This document shows, piece after piece, positions 8,329-16,717 of a stretch of 64,000 bases of DNA. The position numbers were made by a program, and so were the translations under genes. Each line of letters begins with the position of its first letter. Position 1 is the first letter of the stretch. Origin of the DNA: GCA-002715885 sp045561575 (GTDB lineage: Bacteria; Bacteroidota; Bacteroidia; Flavobacteriales; BACL11); contig JBJKXM010000004.1 in the NCBI GenBank assembly GCA_045561575.1, positions 1 through 64,000 of the forward strand, written 5' to 3'. The notes beneath the pieces are model-generated. The model was not told the origin of the DNA and did not search any database. It saw only the letters and a program-made list of their open reading frames with translations.

Positions 8329-9735
8329 TTAAGACTCTATGACAGACTTGACAGCGTTTAGAATATCAAAAGCTTTATCACTAGATGAACTTTCAGCATA
8401 AGTTCTTAAAACTGGCTCTGTACCAGATGGGCGTATTAATAACCAAGCATCATTTTCAAAAAAGTATTTGTAACCATCAATATTTTCTGTTCTTAAAACT
8501 TTATAATCTCCAAATGAAGAATAAGTACCTTTTTTACAATTATCTACAACCTGCCCCTTCAATTCATCGGTCAAATGTAAATCAACCCTTTCAAAAGAAA
8601 ATTCTCCAACAATTTCATATACCTCAGCAATAAGCTCTTCAATTGTTTTTCCTGATTTAGCCATAAATTCAAACAAAATTAATCCCATCCAAATTCCATC
8701 TCTTTCAGGAATATGTCCATTAGTTGCAATACCACCGGATTCTTCTCCACCTAGTAAAACATCTTCAGATACCATTTTGCCAGCAATATGCTTAAAACCA
8801 ATTTTAACAGTTTCTTGATCAAGATTATAATGCTTGCACATTAACTTAATTCGATCTGTACAAGAAAAAGCGGTAACAACCTTTCCAGACAATCCTTTAT
8901 ATTTAACTAAATAATGAATAAGTAATAGAATTGCATGATGAGAATCAACAAAAGATCCATCAGATGAAAAAAGACCAATTCTATCAGCATCACCATCAGT
9001 TGCAAAACCACAACATAAAGAATCATTAGTTTTCATCAGTTCAGAAAATTCATGTAAATTTTTATAAATTGGTTCAGGTGCTACACCTTTAAAACCAGGA
9101 TTATCCTCACAATGTAAAAGTGTTGTAGTTGGAAGTAATTTCTTAACCACATTCATTCCAGCACCGTACATTGCATCATAAGCAAATTTCATATTTGATT
9201 TATTAATTAAATCTAAATCAAAGTTTGATTTTACATGCTCACAGTACATAGTTTCTAAATCAATTATTTCAACTCTACCATCATTAATTAGAGATTGAAA
9301 ATTTATTTTTTCTAAATCAATATTATTTATTTCTGGGATGAGCTTTTCAACTTCAGAAATCTTATTTGGTAATAATGGACCACCAAAATCTCCTTTTAAT
9401 TTATACCCATTATAGGTTGGCGGATTATGACTAGCAGTAATAACAACTCCAAGGTTAGCAGATTCTTTAACAACCCCTAAAGAAACCATTGGAGTTGAAA
9501 CAAAGCCTTCAGACATTTTTACTTTAATATTATATTGAGTTAAAACCTTGGCAACAGTTTCAGAGAATAGTTTCCCCCCAAATCTACAATCGTGTCCTAA
9601 AACAATTGATGGATTACTGTAATTATTATTTAACCAATTAGAAACTGCAATAGAAACTCTAGCAACATTGTCAACAGTGTAATCTTTAGCAATTAATGCA
9701 CGCCATCCATCGGTACCAAATTTTATATCTGACAT
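8329..9735 (-). CDS. Phosphoglucomutase/phosphomannomutase family protein
   Basis: 468 residues, a complete alpha-D-phosphohexomutase. Visible are the phosphoserine loop TASHNPPTYNGYK (Ser102), the metal loop DGDADRIG (about 247-254), the sugar loop GGEESGG and the phosphate loop RPSGTEPVLRTY near the C-terminus. It interconverts hexose 1- and 6-phosphates for glycan and nucleotide-sugar synthesis. The exact substrate (glucose, mannose or glucosamine) cannot be read from the sequence. It follows mltG by 48 nt within the minus-strand operon. Confidence 0.92.
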   Translation of the reverse strand: MSDIKFGTDGWRALIAKDYTVDNVARVSIAVSNWLNNNYSNPSIVLGHDCRFGGKLFSETVAKVLTQYNIKVKMSEGFVSTPMVSLGVVKESANLGVVITASHNPPTYNGYKLKGDFGGPLLPNKISEVEKLIPEINNIDLEKINFQSLINDGRVEIIDLETMYCEHVKSNFDLDLINKSNMKFAYDAMYGAGMNVVKKLLPTTTLLHCEDNPGFKGVAPEPIYKNLHEFSELMKTNDSLCCGFATDGDADRIGLFSSDGSFVDSHHAILLLIHYLVKYKGLSGKVVTAFSCTDRIKLMCKHYNLDQETVKIGFKHIAGKMVSEDVLLGGEESGGIATNGHIPERDGIWMGLILFEFMAKSGKTIEELIAEVYEIVGEFSFERVDLHLTDELKGQVVDNCKKGTYSSFGDYKVLRTENIDGYKYFFENDAWLLIRPSGTEPVLRTYAESSSSDKAFDILNAVKSVIES

Positions 9736-9783
9736 ATTTTTTTTTACAAAGTTAAAGATTTATTAAATTTTACTTATAAGTAT

Positions 9784-10842
9784 TTACCTCAATATTCTTT
9801 TTTTGTTTAGCATTCTTTGATATTTTCGTGCATTAACAAGATGTTGTTTGTAGGTTGTAGCAAAATTATGATATCCAGAAAAATCCTCTTTAGCACACAT
9901 AAATATAAAATCATGATTTTCAGCATTTAATACAGCATCAATAGCATTTATTGATGGAATACAAATTGGACCAGGAGGCAAACCTCTATATTTATAAGTA
10001 TTATAAGGAGATTTGACTTTTTTATCTCTATTTAAAACTCTATTTATATTAAAATCTTGTAGAGCAAAAATAAGAGTTGGATCAGACTCAAGTTTCATTC
10101 CTTGATATATACGATTCAAATAAAGACCCGCAATTTTTGGCCTCTCATCTTTCCTTATATTCTGCTCTTTTTCTACTATTGAAGCTAGAGTAGAAACTTC
10201 ACTAAAAGATAATTTTAATCTTGAAGCTTTTTTCTTTCTTTCCCTGTTCCAAAAGGTTTTATATTCACGCATCATTCTAGCTCTAAGATCATTAGCAGAG
10301 GTATTCCAATAAAACTCATATGTATTAGGAATAAATATAGAAATTACATTATTCTTATTTAATTGATTATCGTTTAAAAATTTATCATCAATAAAAGAGT
10401 TATAAATTGCTGCAGAGTCTGATTCTAAATATTCAGATAATTTTGAAGAAACATCTTGTAAGCTTCTGACATTATTAAATGTGACCTTAACAGGTGATTG
10501 TCTTCCAGACCTTAATAAATTTACAAGATCATTATTATTCATATTTCTATCAATAAAATATCTTCCTGGTTTAATATTATTTATGTAATTTTTTTTCTCA
10601 GCTACCCATTTAAATGAATTAATATCAAGCAATAGATTATAAGATTTAAGTAATTCTACTACTTCAGAAAAACTAGAATTACTTTCAATAAAAATGTATC
10701 GTTCCTCTATTCCATCTCCAAATTCTATATTTGATTTGAACACTTTTTTATAAAGGTCATAACCAAGTAGGACTGAAAATACTAAACCTAAAGCAAAAAC
10801 AAGAGAAATTATTCTAACTAAAGGGGATGTTTTCTTTTTCAA
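9784..10842 (-). CDS. mltG: Endolytic peptidoglycan transglycosylase MltG (YceG-like)
   Basis: 352 residues: cytoplasmic Lys-rich start, one transmembrane helix (about 9-27), a LysM-like region and the YceG catalytic domain. The catalytic Glu lies in ASIVEKEQ; nearby family blocks are GLYLNRIYQGMKLESDPT and YNTYKYRGLPPGPI. The enzyme cleaves nascent glycan strands to end polymerisation. It overlaps the cytochrome gene upstream by 4 nt. In many Flavobacteriia it follows dapF and a GNAT gene directly; here a cytochrome gene is inserted. Confidence 0.95.
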   Translation of the reverse strand: MKKKTSPLVRIISLVFALGLVFSVLLGYDLYKKVFKSNIEFGDGIEERYIFIESNSSFSEVVELLKSYNLLLDINSFKWVAEKKNYINNIKPGRYFIDRNMNNNDLVNLLRSGRQSPVKVTFNNVRSLQDVSSKLSEYLESDSAAIYNSFIDDKFLNDNQLNKNNVISIFIPNTYEFYWNTSANDLRARMMREYKTFWNRERKKKASRLKLSFSEVSTLASIVEKEQNIRKDERPKIAGLYLNRIYQGMKLESDPTLIFALQDFNINRVLNRDKKVKSPYNTYKYRGLPPGPICIPSINAIDAVLNAENHDFIFMCAKEDFSGYHNFATTYKQHLVNARKYQRMLNKKRILR

Positions 10843-12701
10843 TTTAATCTATTTAATAACTGTTTTGCCTTTTTGTTTTCTGAATCAATTTTTAGAATTT
10901 GATTCAAATAATTTTTTGCCAAAAATAAGTTATTCCTTTCAATGTTTAACAGAACAAGATTTTCATAAGCAAGAATATAGTCAGGGTCAAAACCAATTGC
11001 TTTGAATAAGTTTTCTTCTGCTAGATTAAATTCACGTTTTAAAATATGTATGTAAGATTGATTTAAATAAACCTCCTTTTTTTCTGGATTTAGTTCTTGG
11101 AGATTAGACAACAACTTTTCTGCATTAAGAAAATCTCTTTGTTCAATATATAATGAAACTAATTTTAATTGATAATCAATGATATATGGAGAAAGATTAA
11201 TTGATTTTTTAAATAAAGATATTGCTTCAATTGTTAAACCATTTTTTGAATATGCCTCTCCTACTCTAGAGAGAGCGAGTGAAATAACTTCATCAGAAAA
11301 ATTAACATAATCTAAATCTGAAGATGCTAGGTGATAATTTATAATTGAATAAAAATCATTTTTCAAATAATAGTATTGAATAAAATACGGATATGATTCT
11401 TTTTTTAATGTTTTTTCTAAAAAAGCAAAAGCACTATCAAGATATAAAGGATTTGATTCGAAACTTTCAAATCTTTTAAGGTAAGCTTTAGCTTTTGAAA
11501 TATTGGTTGGACTATCATTATTAATTGGAAATAAGCCTAAGAATTCTCTGTTTTTATTATTGGAATAACTATCGTTATTTGGAATAGCAATTTTATGATC
11601 TGTAATAGTTACATGAGGAATATCTGATGATGATGAGCTTGGCATATGACAACTAGCACAATTTGAAACATTTTTTTTATCATCGCAAACATTATGACAA
11701 TCCATACATTTTTTATCAAAATAATTTGCAGAAATACTTTTTACACTTTTATGAGGATTATGACAATTTAAACAGGTCATATCCGAATTTTTAAAACACG
11801 CACTTTGTTTTAACCTTTCAACATGTGAGGCCATAATAAAGCTATTATCATCTTTATACTTAGGTAAATAAATATCAATAAATTTATTTAACTCCATCCC
11901 TGGTTTAAAATCAGTAAAAGATTTATTTTCTGCTAGAACGGCTGTTCCTTGCAAATGACATCTTTGACAAACATCAAATTGTAAATTCTTATCAAGTTTT
12001 GAAGGATTAACTATTGTATAATCAATATACTTTGAAGTATCTATTATTATTCCTAAGCTTTTTTCTAGCACATGAATTTCTCCGGGACCATGACATCTTT
12101 CACAGTCAATACCCTTAGGCATACTTTGATAATTATTATTGGAACCCTTGGTATGATTTGGATATGCATTATGACAACTTATGCATTCCATATTGATTTC
12201 TCTTGCAAATCTTGTATTATTACCATTTTCGTATCCTGGTGGAAGATCAGACACCCCGTCCTGAGTATAGTATGTATATGGTATTTGGTGCAAATAACCA
12301 TTAATTTCAAAAAGATGGGAATTTGTATGATGACCAGATCCAATTATATAGTCAATCTTTTTATCAATTTTATGTACTGTATCTCCTTTAGAAATTCGAA
12401 ATTCTTTAATCCATAAACTATCATTTTTCCAAAAAGGAAGATATGATAAATCTTTTATTGAATCATATACTAGCGAAGGTGATTCAGGAAGAGATGATGA
12501 TACTTTTAGTGCAGAAGAAAAAGATTTACCCATTCCTGTCTGAATATAAGATTCATATATTTCATAATGACATGCTTTACACTCATTCATTCCGACATAC
12601 TTGACCGTATCATTATGATTTACATATTCTTTATAATGACTGTAATCTCCTCTGCCACATGAGAAAAGCAGCATGAGCATCAAAAAAAATATATGTTTCA
12701 T
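10839..12701 (-). CDS. Heptaheme c-type cytochrome lipoprotein with TPR tail
   Basis: 620 residues. The leader ends in FSCG with a lipobox Cys at 15. Seven CxxCH haem-c sites follow: CKACH, CISCH, CERCH, CQRCH, CLNCH, CMDCH and CASCH. The N-terminal part (CKACHYEIYESYIQTGMGKSF) resembles cytochrome c554-type multihaem domains. From about residue 400 the protein becomes helical TPR repeats (for example EAISLFKKSINLSPYIIDYQ and NLAEENLFKAIGFDPDYILA). It should sit on the periplasmic or outer face as an electron-transfer or haem-dependent redox protein. Related multihaem-TPR proteins are common in marine Bacteroidota and lack a defined reaction. It overlaps GNAT and mltG by 4 nt each. Confidence 0.9.
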   Translation of the reverse strand: MKHIFFLMLMLLFSCGRGDYSHYKEYVNHNDTVKYVGMNECKACHYEIYESYIQTGMGKSFSSALKVSSSLPESPSLVYDSIKDLSYLPFWKNDSLWIKEFRISKGDTVHKIDKKIDYIIGSGHHTNSHLFEINGYLHQIPYTYYTQDGVSDLPPGYENGNNTRFAREINMECISCHNAYPNHTKGSNNNYQSMPKGIDCERCHGPGEIHVLEKSLGIIIDTSKYIDYTIVNPSKLDKNLQFDVCQRCHLQGTAVLAENKSFTDFKPGMELNKFIDIYLPKYKDDNSFIMASHVERLKQSACFKNSDMTCLNCHNPHKSVKSISANYFDKKCMDCHNVCDDKKNVSNCASCHMPSSSSSDIPHVTITDHKIAIPNNDSYSNNKNREFLGLFPINNDSPTNISKAKAYLKRFESFESNPLYLDSAFAFLEKTLKKESYPYFIQYYYLKNDFYSIINYHLASSDLDYVNFSDEVISLALSRVGEAYSKNGLTIEAISLFKKSINLSPYIIDYQLKLVSLYIEQRDFLNAEKLLSNLQELNPEKKEVYLNQSYIHILKREFNLAEENLFKAIGFDPDYILAYENLVLLNIERNNLFLAKNYLNQILKIDSENKKAKQLLNRLN

Positions 12702-13165
12702 TTATTTAATTCAAATAGAAGCTGACTCTTTTTGACAAAACCATATTTTTCAAATAGCTTAATACTATTTTTATTAGTGGTCTTTATATTTGCATATAAA
12801 GATAATAAATCTAATTTTTCCCATGCGTATCCAATCAAAAGCTCTAATGATTTAGATCCAAAATTCTGATTTTGAAATTCTTCCAAAATAATTATTCCTA
12901 CACCAGCATTTTTTCTTTTTGGGTTATAATTAAAGAGATCAATTAAACCTATTGGTTTATTATTCATATCAACAACAAATCTAAGTTGATTATAAATAGT
13001 AATATCATCTGTTGAATTACTAATAAACTCTTTTAACTCTTCTTTAGAATAATATTGGGGATGATTACTAAATTTAAAATAGCTTTTATTATTTTCAACT
13101 GAGTAAAGAAAATCTAAATCTTTTAAATGTAATAATCTAAGTTTTAAATTTTCTTCTTCTAACAT
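12698..13165 (-). CDS. GNAT family N-acetyltransferase
   Basis: 155 residues with the RimJ/RimL-type GNAT layout: N-terminal LRLLHLKDLDFLYSVE, a central strand GLIDLFNYNPKRKNAGVGIII, the acetyl-CoA loop region EEFQNQNFGSKSLELLI and a C-terminal NTxSIKLFEKYGF-like segment (KNSIKLFEKYGFVK). Substrate unknown. It overlaps dapF by 7 nt; this pairing recurs across Flavobacteriia. Confidence 0.9.
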   Translation of the reverse strand: MLEEENLKLRLLHLKDLDFLYSVENNKSYFKFSNHPQYYSKEELKEFISNSTDDITIYNQLRFVVDMNNKPIGLIDLFNYNPKRKNAGVGIIILEEFQNQNFGSKSLELLIGYAWEKLDLLSLYANIKTTNKNSIKLFEKYGFVKKSQLLFELNK

Positions 13166-13932
13166 TCAAATTCCCCAATATAAACAAGATTTGCTTCACC
13201 TGTGAGCCATATATTCTTAAATACCCCATTGAATTCATCAAAAGTTACAGATAAAAGGCCTCCATTTGTTTGTAAATCAACTTCATTATCTTCAAAAAGA
13301 CCAGAGTGAAATAATGCAATGGAAGCAGCAACAGCACCAGTACCACATGAAAGTGTTTCAGACTCAACACCTCTTTCATAAGTTCTAATTCTTATTGAAT
13401 TACCCAAAGAAACAAAATTGACATTTATCCCATCTTTACTAAACTTATCCATATTTCTAATACTCCTTCCCTCACTTTCAACATCAAGATTTTCTATATT
13501 ATCCTTAAATGTTATAAAATGAGGAGATCCAGAATCTACAATATAATTTCCATTATCAATTTGAATAGTTTTTATATCATTAAACTTTATGGAAACACTT
13601 TTATCGTAAATATTTGCTTGGTGTAAACCATCAATTGCTAAAAAAGTGGATTTACTAGATATTATATCCAAAGTATTAGCAAAACTAACTATACATCTAG
13701 CTCCATTACCACAAAGTGTAGATTGATTACCATCACTATTAAAATATATCATTTCAAAGTCATAAGAATTATGATTTCTTAATAAAATTAAGCCATCAGC
13801 ACCAACACCCATTTTTCTTTCACAAAGAGATTTAATCAAATTGGAATCATCAATATCAAATAACTCTTCTCTATCATCAATAATAATAAAGTCATTTCCC
13901 GTTGCCTGATATTTATAAAATTCAAAAATCAT
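13159..13932 (-). CDS. dapF: Diaminopimelate epimerase
   Basis: About 257 residues from the ATG at 13932 (MIFEFYKYQATGNDF), which fits the family start better than an in-frame ATG 15 nt upstream. Both catalytic cysteines are present: Cys80 in CGNGARC and Cys196 in SCGTGAVA. The enzyme converts LL- to meso-diaminopimelate for lysine and peptidoglycan synthesis. It heads a minus-strand operon of seven genes down to Smr and is divergent from the GAPDH gene. Confidence 0.96.
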   Translation of the reverse strand: MIFEFYKYQATGNDFIIIDDREELFDIDDSNLIKSLCERKMGVGADGLILLRNHNSYDFEMIYFNSDGNQSTLCGNGARCIVSFANTLDIISSKSTFLAIDGLHQANIYDKSVSIKFNDIKTIQIDNGNYIVDSGSPHFITFKDNIENLDVESEGRSIRNMDKFSKDGINVNFVSLGNSIRIRTYERGVESETLSCGTGAVAASIALFHSGLFEDNEVDLQTNGGLLSVTFDEFNGVFKNIWLTGEANLVYIGEFEC

Positions 13933-13990
13933 AATGTAAATGTACAATAAAAATTAATGGCTAAAACTATCTTAATTTTCATATAAAACA

Positions 13991-13998
13991 TACATTTG
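13991..13998 (+). promoter_or_regulatory. -7 box TACATTTG for the GAPDH gene
   Basis: Perfect TAnnTTTG match 22 nt before the ATG at 14021, in the divergent dapF/GAPDH gap. Confidence 0.5.
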
Positions 13999-14020
13999 CA
14001 TTACTAAACAAAACACAAAA

Positions 14021-15463
14021 ATGACAAATCATAACCATTACGATATCGAACTTAAAAATTGGATTGATAATGAAAAAATTGCTGCCAATCTCTTAAATTT
14101 AATTGGCCAATTAATGTACGATAAAGGAATAGAAATTGTTCTTTTCAGACAAAATATATTAGATGTTGGAGTAACAGAATTAATGAGATTACTTTCATAT
14201 GCAGAAAATGTTATTGAAAGAAAAATTGAACTTGAAACAGCACTAATACTAGCTCAAGAAATTACTGATATGGAATTGCCACCATCAAAACTAGACTTGG
14301 GATTATTAACGGCTGAATTTCATGAAGATAATTCTACCAATCACAGATTATTTTTAGAAACTAAACTACAAAAGGTTCTAAATTCAAATAGCAATTTTTC
14401 ACCAAGAGATGTTGTTCTTTTTGGCTTTGGAAGGATTGGCAGACTTGCTGCAAGAGAATTAATAAGACAAGCAGGAAAAGGACAACAAATGAGATTAAAA
14501 GCTATTGTCGTAAGAAATATTACAGATGAGCAAATAATGAAAAGAGCTAATCTTCTTAGAAATGATTCTGTTCATGGCTCATTTAAAGGAATTGTTGATG
14601 TAGATTTAGAAAAAAGAATAATAATTGTCAATGGGCAAATTATTCATCTAATTGATGGATCAAATCCTGATAGTATAGATTATGAAAAATATGGAATTAA
14701 CAATGCTCTTTTAATTGATAATACTGGAGTATTTAAATCGAAAGAAGCTTTATCTTGCCATCTTAAATCTAAAGGAATCAAAAAGGTATTATTAACTGCC
14801 CCAGGTACTGAAATTCCTAATATTGTTTACGGAATAAACAATAAAGAAGTTGATGTAGATAAAACTGATATTTTCTCAGCTGCTTCATGCACAACAAACT
14901 GTATTGCACCAATACTTAAAATTGTAAATGACAAATATGAAATTGTCAATGGCCACTTAGAAACTGTTCATTCATATACAAATGATCAAAATTTGTTGGA
15001 TAACATGCATAAAAAGCCAAGAAGAGGAAGATCAGCAGCAATAAATATGGTTATTACTACAACAGGAGCTGGAAATGCCGTTACAAAAGTGATTCCTTCT
15101 CTTGAAGGCAAGTTAACTGCTAACGCTGTGAGAGTTCCAACTGCTAATGTTTCTTTAGCTATAATGAGGCTTAAAATAAAAGAAAAGACAAATTTAGAAG
15201 AAGTTAATAACTTAATAAGAGAAGCAGCTCTTAAGGGTAATCTTGTGAATCAAATTAATTATCAAATTGATCCAGATTTAGTTTCAACAGATATTGTAGG
15301 TAATTCATATTGTTCTGTTTTTGATAGCCAAGCAACTATTGTAACAAAAGTGGGATATGATATTGTGTTATATGTTTGGTACGACAATGAATTTGGTTAT
15401 ACTAAGCAAGTTATCAGACTTGCCAAACAAATATCAAAAGTTAGAAGATTGACATACTATTAA
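14021..15463 (+). CDS. gap: Glyceraldehyde-3-phosphate dehydrogenase, long form
   Basis: 480 residues, against about 335 for the usual enzyme. Residues from about 128 form a complete GAPDH: NAD loop GFGRIGRLAARE, catalytic Cys near 290 in SAASCTTNC, phosphate and substrate segments HSYTNDQNLLD and RGRSAA, and the closing VWYDNEFGY. The first 120 or so residues are a helical extension of the kind seen in long-form GAPDHs of Bacteroidota. It makes 1,3-bisphosphoglycerate or runs in reverse in gluconeogenesis. The role of the extension is unknown to me. Confidence 0.93.
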   Translation: MTNHNHYDIELKNWIDNEKIAANLLNLIGQLMYDKGIEIVLFRQNILDVGVTELMRLLSYAENVIERKIELETALILAQEITDMELPPSKLDLGLLTAEFHEDNSTNHRLFLETKLQKVLNSNSNFSPRDVVLFGFGRIGRLAARELIRQAGKGQQMRLKAIVVRNITDEQIMKRANLLRNDSVHGSFKGIVDVDLEKRIIIVNGQIIHLIDGSNPDSIDYEKYGINNALLIDNTGVFKSKEALSCHLKSKGIKKVLLTAPGTEIPNIVYGINNKEVDVDKTDIFSAASCTTNCIAPILKIVNDKYEIVNGHLETVHSYTNDQNLLDNMHKKPRRGRSAAINMVITTTGAGNAVTKVIPSLEGKLTANAVRVPTANVSLAIMRLKIKEKTNLEEVNNLIREAALKGNLVNQINYQIDPDLVSTDIVGNSYCSVFDSQATIVTKVGYDIVLYVWYDNEFGYTKQVIRLAKQISKVRRLTYY

Positions 15464-15468
15464 AAAAA

Positions 15469-16047
15469 ATGATTTCTAGAAAACTAAGAATTAACAATAG
15501 AAATTTTATTAGATATAAATTTTTTAATTCTTTATTCCTAGGCACATCTATTGGTAGTGTTTTCACAATTTACTCACCACTTGAACCAGCTGTTTATTCT
15601 ATTGGAGGAATCGCATTAGCAGTTTCAATGTTATTTATTGCCACTCTATATTCAAAAATTCTTAATATTAATTCTTTCTACAAAATTTCATTGTTTGTTG
15701 AATTAGTTATACTAAGTGTAATAATTGCTTTCCTTTTATTTTCTTTTAATTATCAAATTGCTTTGATTGTATATATAGGATATCAAATAACTTTTATGTT
15801 TGGCTCATATCTTATTAGAGGTGAAACATTATTGTTAAAAAAAGATAGATTACTAACATTGGTTGATGTTTCAAAACAGCTCGGTTATCTTGTTGGACTA
15901 GCAGCCTCATTTCTATTTTATAAATTAATAGAATATCAATTTCAAATAATTGATAATCAAACACAGGTTTTCTACATACATTATTTTTTATTATTGATTG
16001 AAATATTAGTAATTCTATTCTTAATTAAATCATTTAAAAAAATTTAA
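15469..16047 (+). CDS. Six-TM membrane protein resembling half of an MFS transporter
   Basis: 192 residues with about six hydrophobic helices and a basic loop after helix 4 (RGETLLLKKDRLLTL) followed by a new helix. The pattern looks like one half of a major facilitator protein, and no second half is encoded nearby. It starts 5 nt after the GAPDH stop and ends 9 nt before the SGNH hydrolase, so it is probably co-transcribed. No substrate can be suggested; it could be a remnant or a genuine small membrane protein. Confidence 0.7.
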   Translation: MISRKLRINNRNFIRYKFFNSLFLGTSIGSVFTIYSPLEPAVYSIGGIALAVSMLFIATLYSKILNINSFYKISLFVELVILSVIIAFLLFSFNYQIALIVYIGYQITFMFGSYLIRGETLLLKKDRLLTLVDVSKQLGYLVGLAASFLFYKLIEYQFQIIDNQTQVFYIHYFLLLIEILVILFLIKSFKKI

Positions 16048-16056
16048 ACATTACTA

Positions 16057-16686
16057 GTGAAAAAAACTTTTATAACGTTTATACTGTTTTTAATTTCTCT
16101 GTTCACATTTGCTCAAAAAAATAATCAAAAAATTATTTTCATAGGAAATTCAATTACTGAAATGTGGACAAAAAAATCATTTTTTTTTAAATCAAATACA
16201 AATTTTATAAATAAAGGAATTAGTGGACAAACTACATCTGAGATATTAAATAGATTTCAAAATGATGTAATTAATAAAAAACCAAATACGGTTATTATAC
16301 TTGCGGGTATTAATGATATTGCTGAAAACAATGGACCTATAAAAATTGAGAAAATTGCCGAAAATATTTTTAAGATGGTAGAATTAGCAAAAAAAGAAAA
16401 AATAAATACTATTATATGTTCTGTACTTCCAGCCAATAAAATATTGTGGAATAAGTCAATAAGGCCATCATTTAAGATAATCAAATTAAATATGATACTT
16501 AAACAGTTTTGCAAAAACAATAAAATTGAATATATTGACTATTACTCTGAAATGGTAGATTGGAAAGGCGGTTTAAAAACTCCTTTATACACATCAAAAT
16601 GGGATTTAGTTCATCCAAATGAGAAAGGATATGAAAAAATGGAAGAAATACTGCAAATAAGTTTAAAAAAAAGAGCTCTTAACTAA
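16057..16686 (+). CDS. Exported SGNH/GDSL-family hydrolase
   Basis: 209 residues starting with GTG at 16057. A signal peptide (about 1-20, ending TFAQ) leads into an SGNH hydrolase: block I FIGNSITEMW (the catalytic Ser in GNSI), block II around GISGQTT, block III GINDI and block V DLVHPNEKGY with the Asp and His. Such enzymes deacylate lipids or carbohydrate esters in the periplasm. The last codons form the left arm of a terminator, and the stop TAA lies at the loop/right-arm boundary. Confidence 0.9.
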   Translation: MKKTFITFILFLISLFTFAQKNNQKIIFIGNSITEMWTKKSFFFKSNTNFINKGISGQTTSEILNRFQNDVINKKPNTVIILAGINDIAENNGPIKIEKIAENIFKMVELAKKEKINTIICSVLPANKILWNKSIRPSFKIIKLNMILKQFCKNNKIEYIDYYSEMVDWKGGLKTPLYTSKWDLVHPNEKGYEKMEEILQISLKKRALN

Positions 16687-16697
16687 GAGCTCTTTTT
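16668..16697. terminator. Bidirectional terminator between SGNH hydrolase and dnaK
   Basis: A perfect 13-bp palindrome: AAAAAGAGCTCTT (16668-16680), loop AACT (16681-16684), AAGAGCTCTTTTT (16685-16697). The A tract on the left and T tract on the right allow termination in both directions for the convergent genes. Confidence 0.9.
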
Positions 16698-16717
16698 AAT
16701 CATTTAGCTAACAACAA

